Below are positions 5,243-5,677 of a stretch of DNA of 5,677 nucleotides, in pieces (position 1 is the first letter of the stretch; every line of letters starts with the position of its first letter). Source of the DNA: an uncultured Selenomonadales bacterium. Its GTDB lineage: Bacteria > Bacillota_C > Negativicutes > Selenomonadales > Selenomonadaceae. The stretch spans positions 1 through 5,677 of the forward strand of contig CALCTX010000347.1 in assembly GCA_937907035.1 (NCBI GenBank), written 5' to 3'. The position numbers were made by a program, and so were the translations under genes. The notes under the pieces are model-generated. The model did not search any database. It was given only the letters and a program-made list of their open reading frames with translations, and had not been told where the DNA came from.

Positions 5243-5677
5243 ATGGAGAGATTAAAGATTTCAGGCTGTGCTATGTTTCTTTGTTTGGCATTGGGAACTG
5301 GGATGGTTTTCGCTGCCGGAGAAACCGAAAAGGAAAGCAAACCGGCTGAAGTGTTTGGCGATACAGTAGAATACAGTGTTAAAACCGGTGTGGCAAAAGC
5401 AAAAGGGCATGTGTCTTTAAAACAAGATGGAGCTGTTATGACCGGAGAGGAAGCTGAATATAATACTAAAACTGAAACAGGAACTATTTCCGGTAATGTT
5501 AAGGCAGATAAAGAGGAGCTTCATATGACTTGCGATTCGTTTACCGTAGTGAAACAGAATCATTTCCTTGCGGCGGGCAATGTTCATGCTGTGCAAAAGG
5601 ATAAGTCCTTTATCGGGCCCAAAGCAGAGTATTTTGCCGATCAGGATTATGTATTGATGGAAGCCGGTGGAACGGCA
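5243..5677 (+). CDS. lptA: LPS transport periplasmic protein LptA (OstA-like), truncated by the right edge
   Basis: LptA polymerises into the periplasmic bridge that carries LPS from LptC to the outer-membrane LptD. The 145 codons visible stay open to the last base, so the C-terminus is missing. The N-terminus is a typical signal peptide: MERLK, a hydrophobic core about 6-23, and a likely signal peptidase I site after Ala24 (VFA-A). From about 38 the OstA beta-strand pattern follows: FGDTVEYSVKTGVAKAKGHV (38-57), DGAVMTGEEAEYNTKTETG (62-80), ISGNVKADKEELHMTCDSF (82-100), LAAGNVHAVQKDKSFIGPKA (109-128). The ATG is preceded by GAGGG (5231-5235), which overlaps the lptC stop, at 7 bases. A later in-frame ATG at residue 11 would cut into the signal peptide and is less likely. 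An LptD N-terminal domain also has this fold, but the position directly after lptC fits LptA better. The total length is unknown. Confidence 0.88.
   Translation, partial: MERLKISGCAMFLCLALGTGMVFAAGETEKESKPAEVFGDTVEYSVKTGVAKAKGHVSLKQDGAVMTGEEAEYNTKTETGTISGNVKADKEELHMTCDSFTVVKQNHFLAAGNVHAVQKDKSFIGPKAEYFADQDYVLMEAGGTA

Noticed and set aside
5243..5269. ISGC at residues 6-9 of LptA as a lipoprotein lipobox
   Set aside because: Only five residues precede it, with no hydrophobic core before the Cys; the hydrophobic stretch comes after it and ends in a signal peptidase I site.
1..5677. A novel defence, mobile or regulatory system in the window
   Set aside because: All eight genes are readily assigned to known LPS families, gaps are too short for further genes, and no repeats, integrase-like genes or composition breaks are visible.

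Overview
The window is a single plus-strand block of tightly packed genes for making and exporting lipopolysaccharide (LPS). In order it holds the 3' part of lpxK, then kdsB, kdsA, kdsD, kdsC, an LpxL/HtrB-type lipid A acyltransferase gene, lptC, and the 5' part of lptA, which runs off the right edge. Every gene points the same way. The gaps are 17, 21, 39, 0, 30, 7 and 10 bases, so this is almost certainly one operon continuing past both edges. No stretch over 40 bases lacks a gene. I see no RNA gene, mobile element, CRISPR array or rho-independent terminator.

The LPS genes require an outer membrane. Strong AGGAGG-like ribosome binding sites, GTG starts, a moderate GC content (mid-40s % by eye) and this arrangement of lpxK, Kdo genes and lptC/lptA together suggest a Negativicutes bacterium, i.e. 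a diderm Firmicute (for example relatives of Phascolarctobacterium, Dialister or Veillonella). That placement is inference from gene order and style. No marker gene in the window proves it.

The genes form a coherent pathway. KdsD makes arabinose 5-phosphate from ribulose 5-phosphate. KdsA condenses it with phosphoenolpyruvate to Kdo 8-phosphate, KdsC removes the phosphate, and KdsB activates Kdo as CMP-Kdo. LpxK phosphorylates the lipid A disaccharide that accepts Kdo, and the acyltransferase probably adds a secondary acyl chain. LptC (inner-membrane anchored) and LptA (periplasmic) carry finished LPS towards the outer membrane. All four steps from ribulose 5-phosphate to CMP-Kdo are present. 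The Kdo transferase (WaaA) and the rest of the Lpt machinery are not in view.

I found no undescribed system: every gene belongs to a well-known family. The points most worth a second look are a perfect 11-bp inverted repeat inside kdsC, a set of residues marking KdsA as the metal-dependent class, a possible internal promoter ahead of the acyltransferase gene, and the shared motif that ties LptC to LptA.
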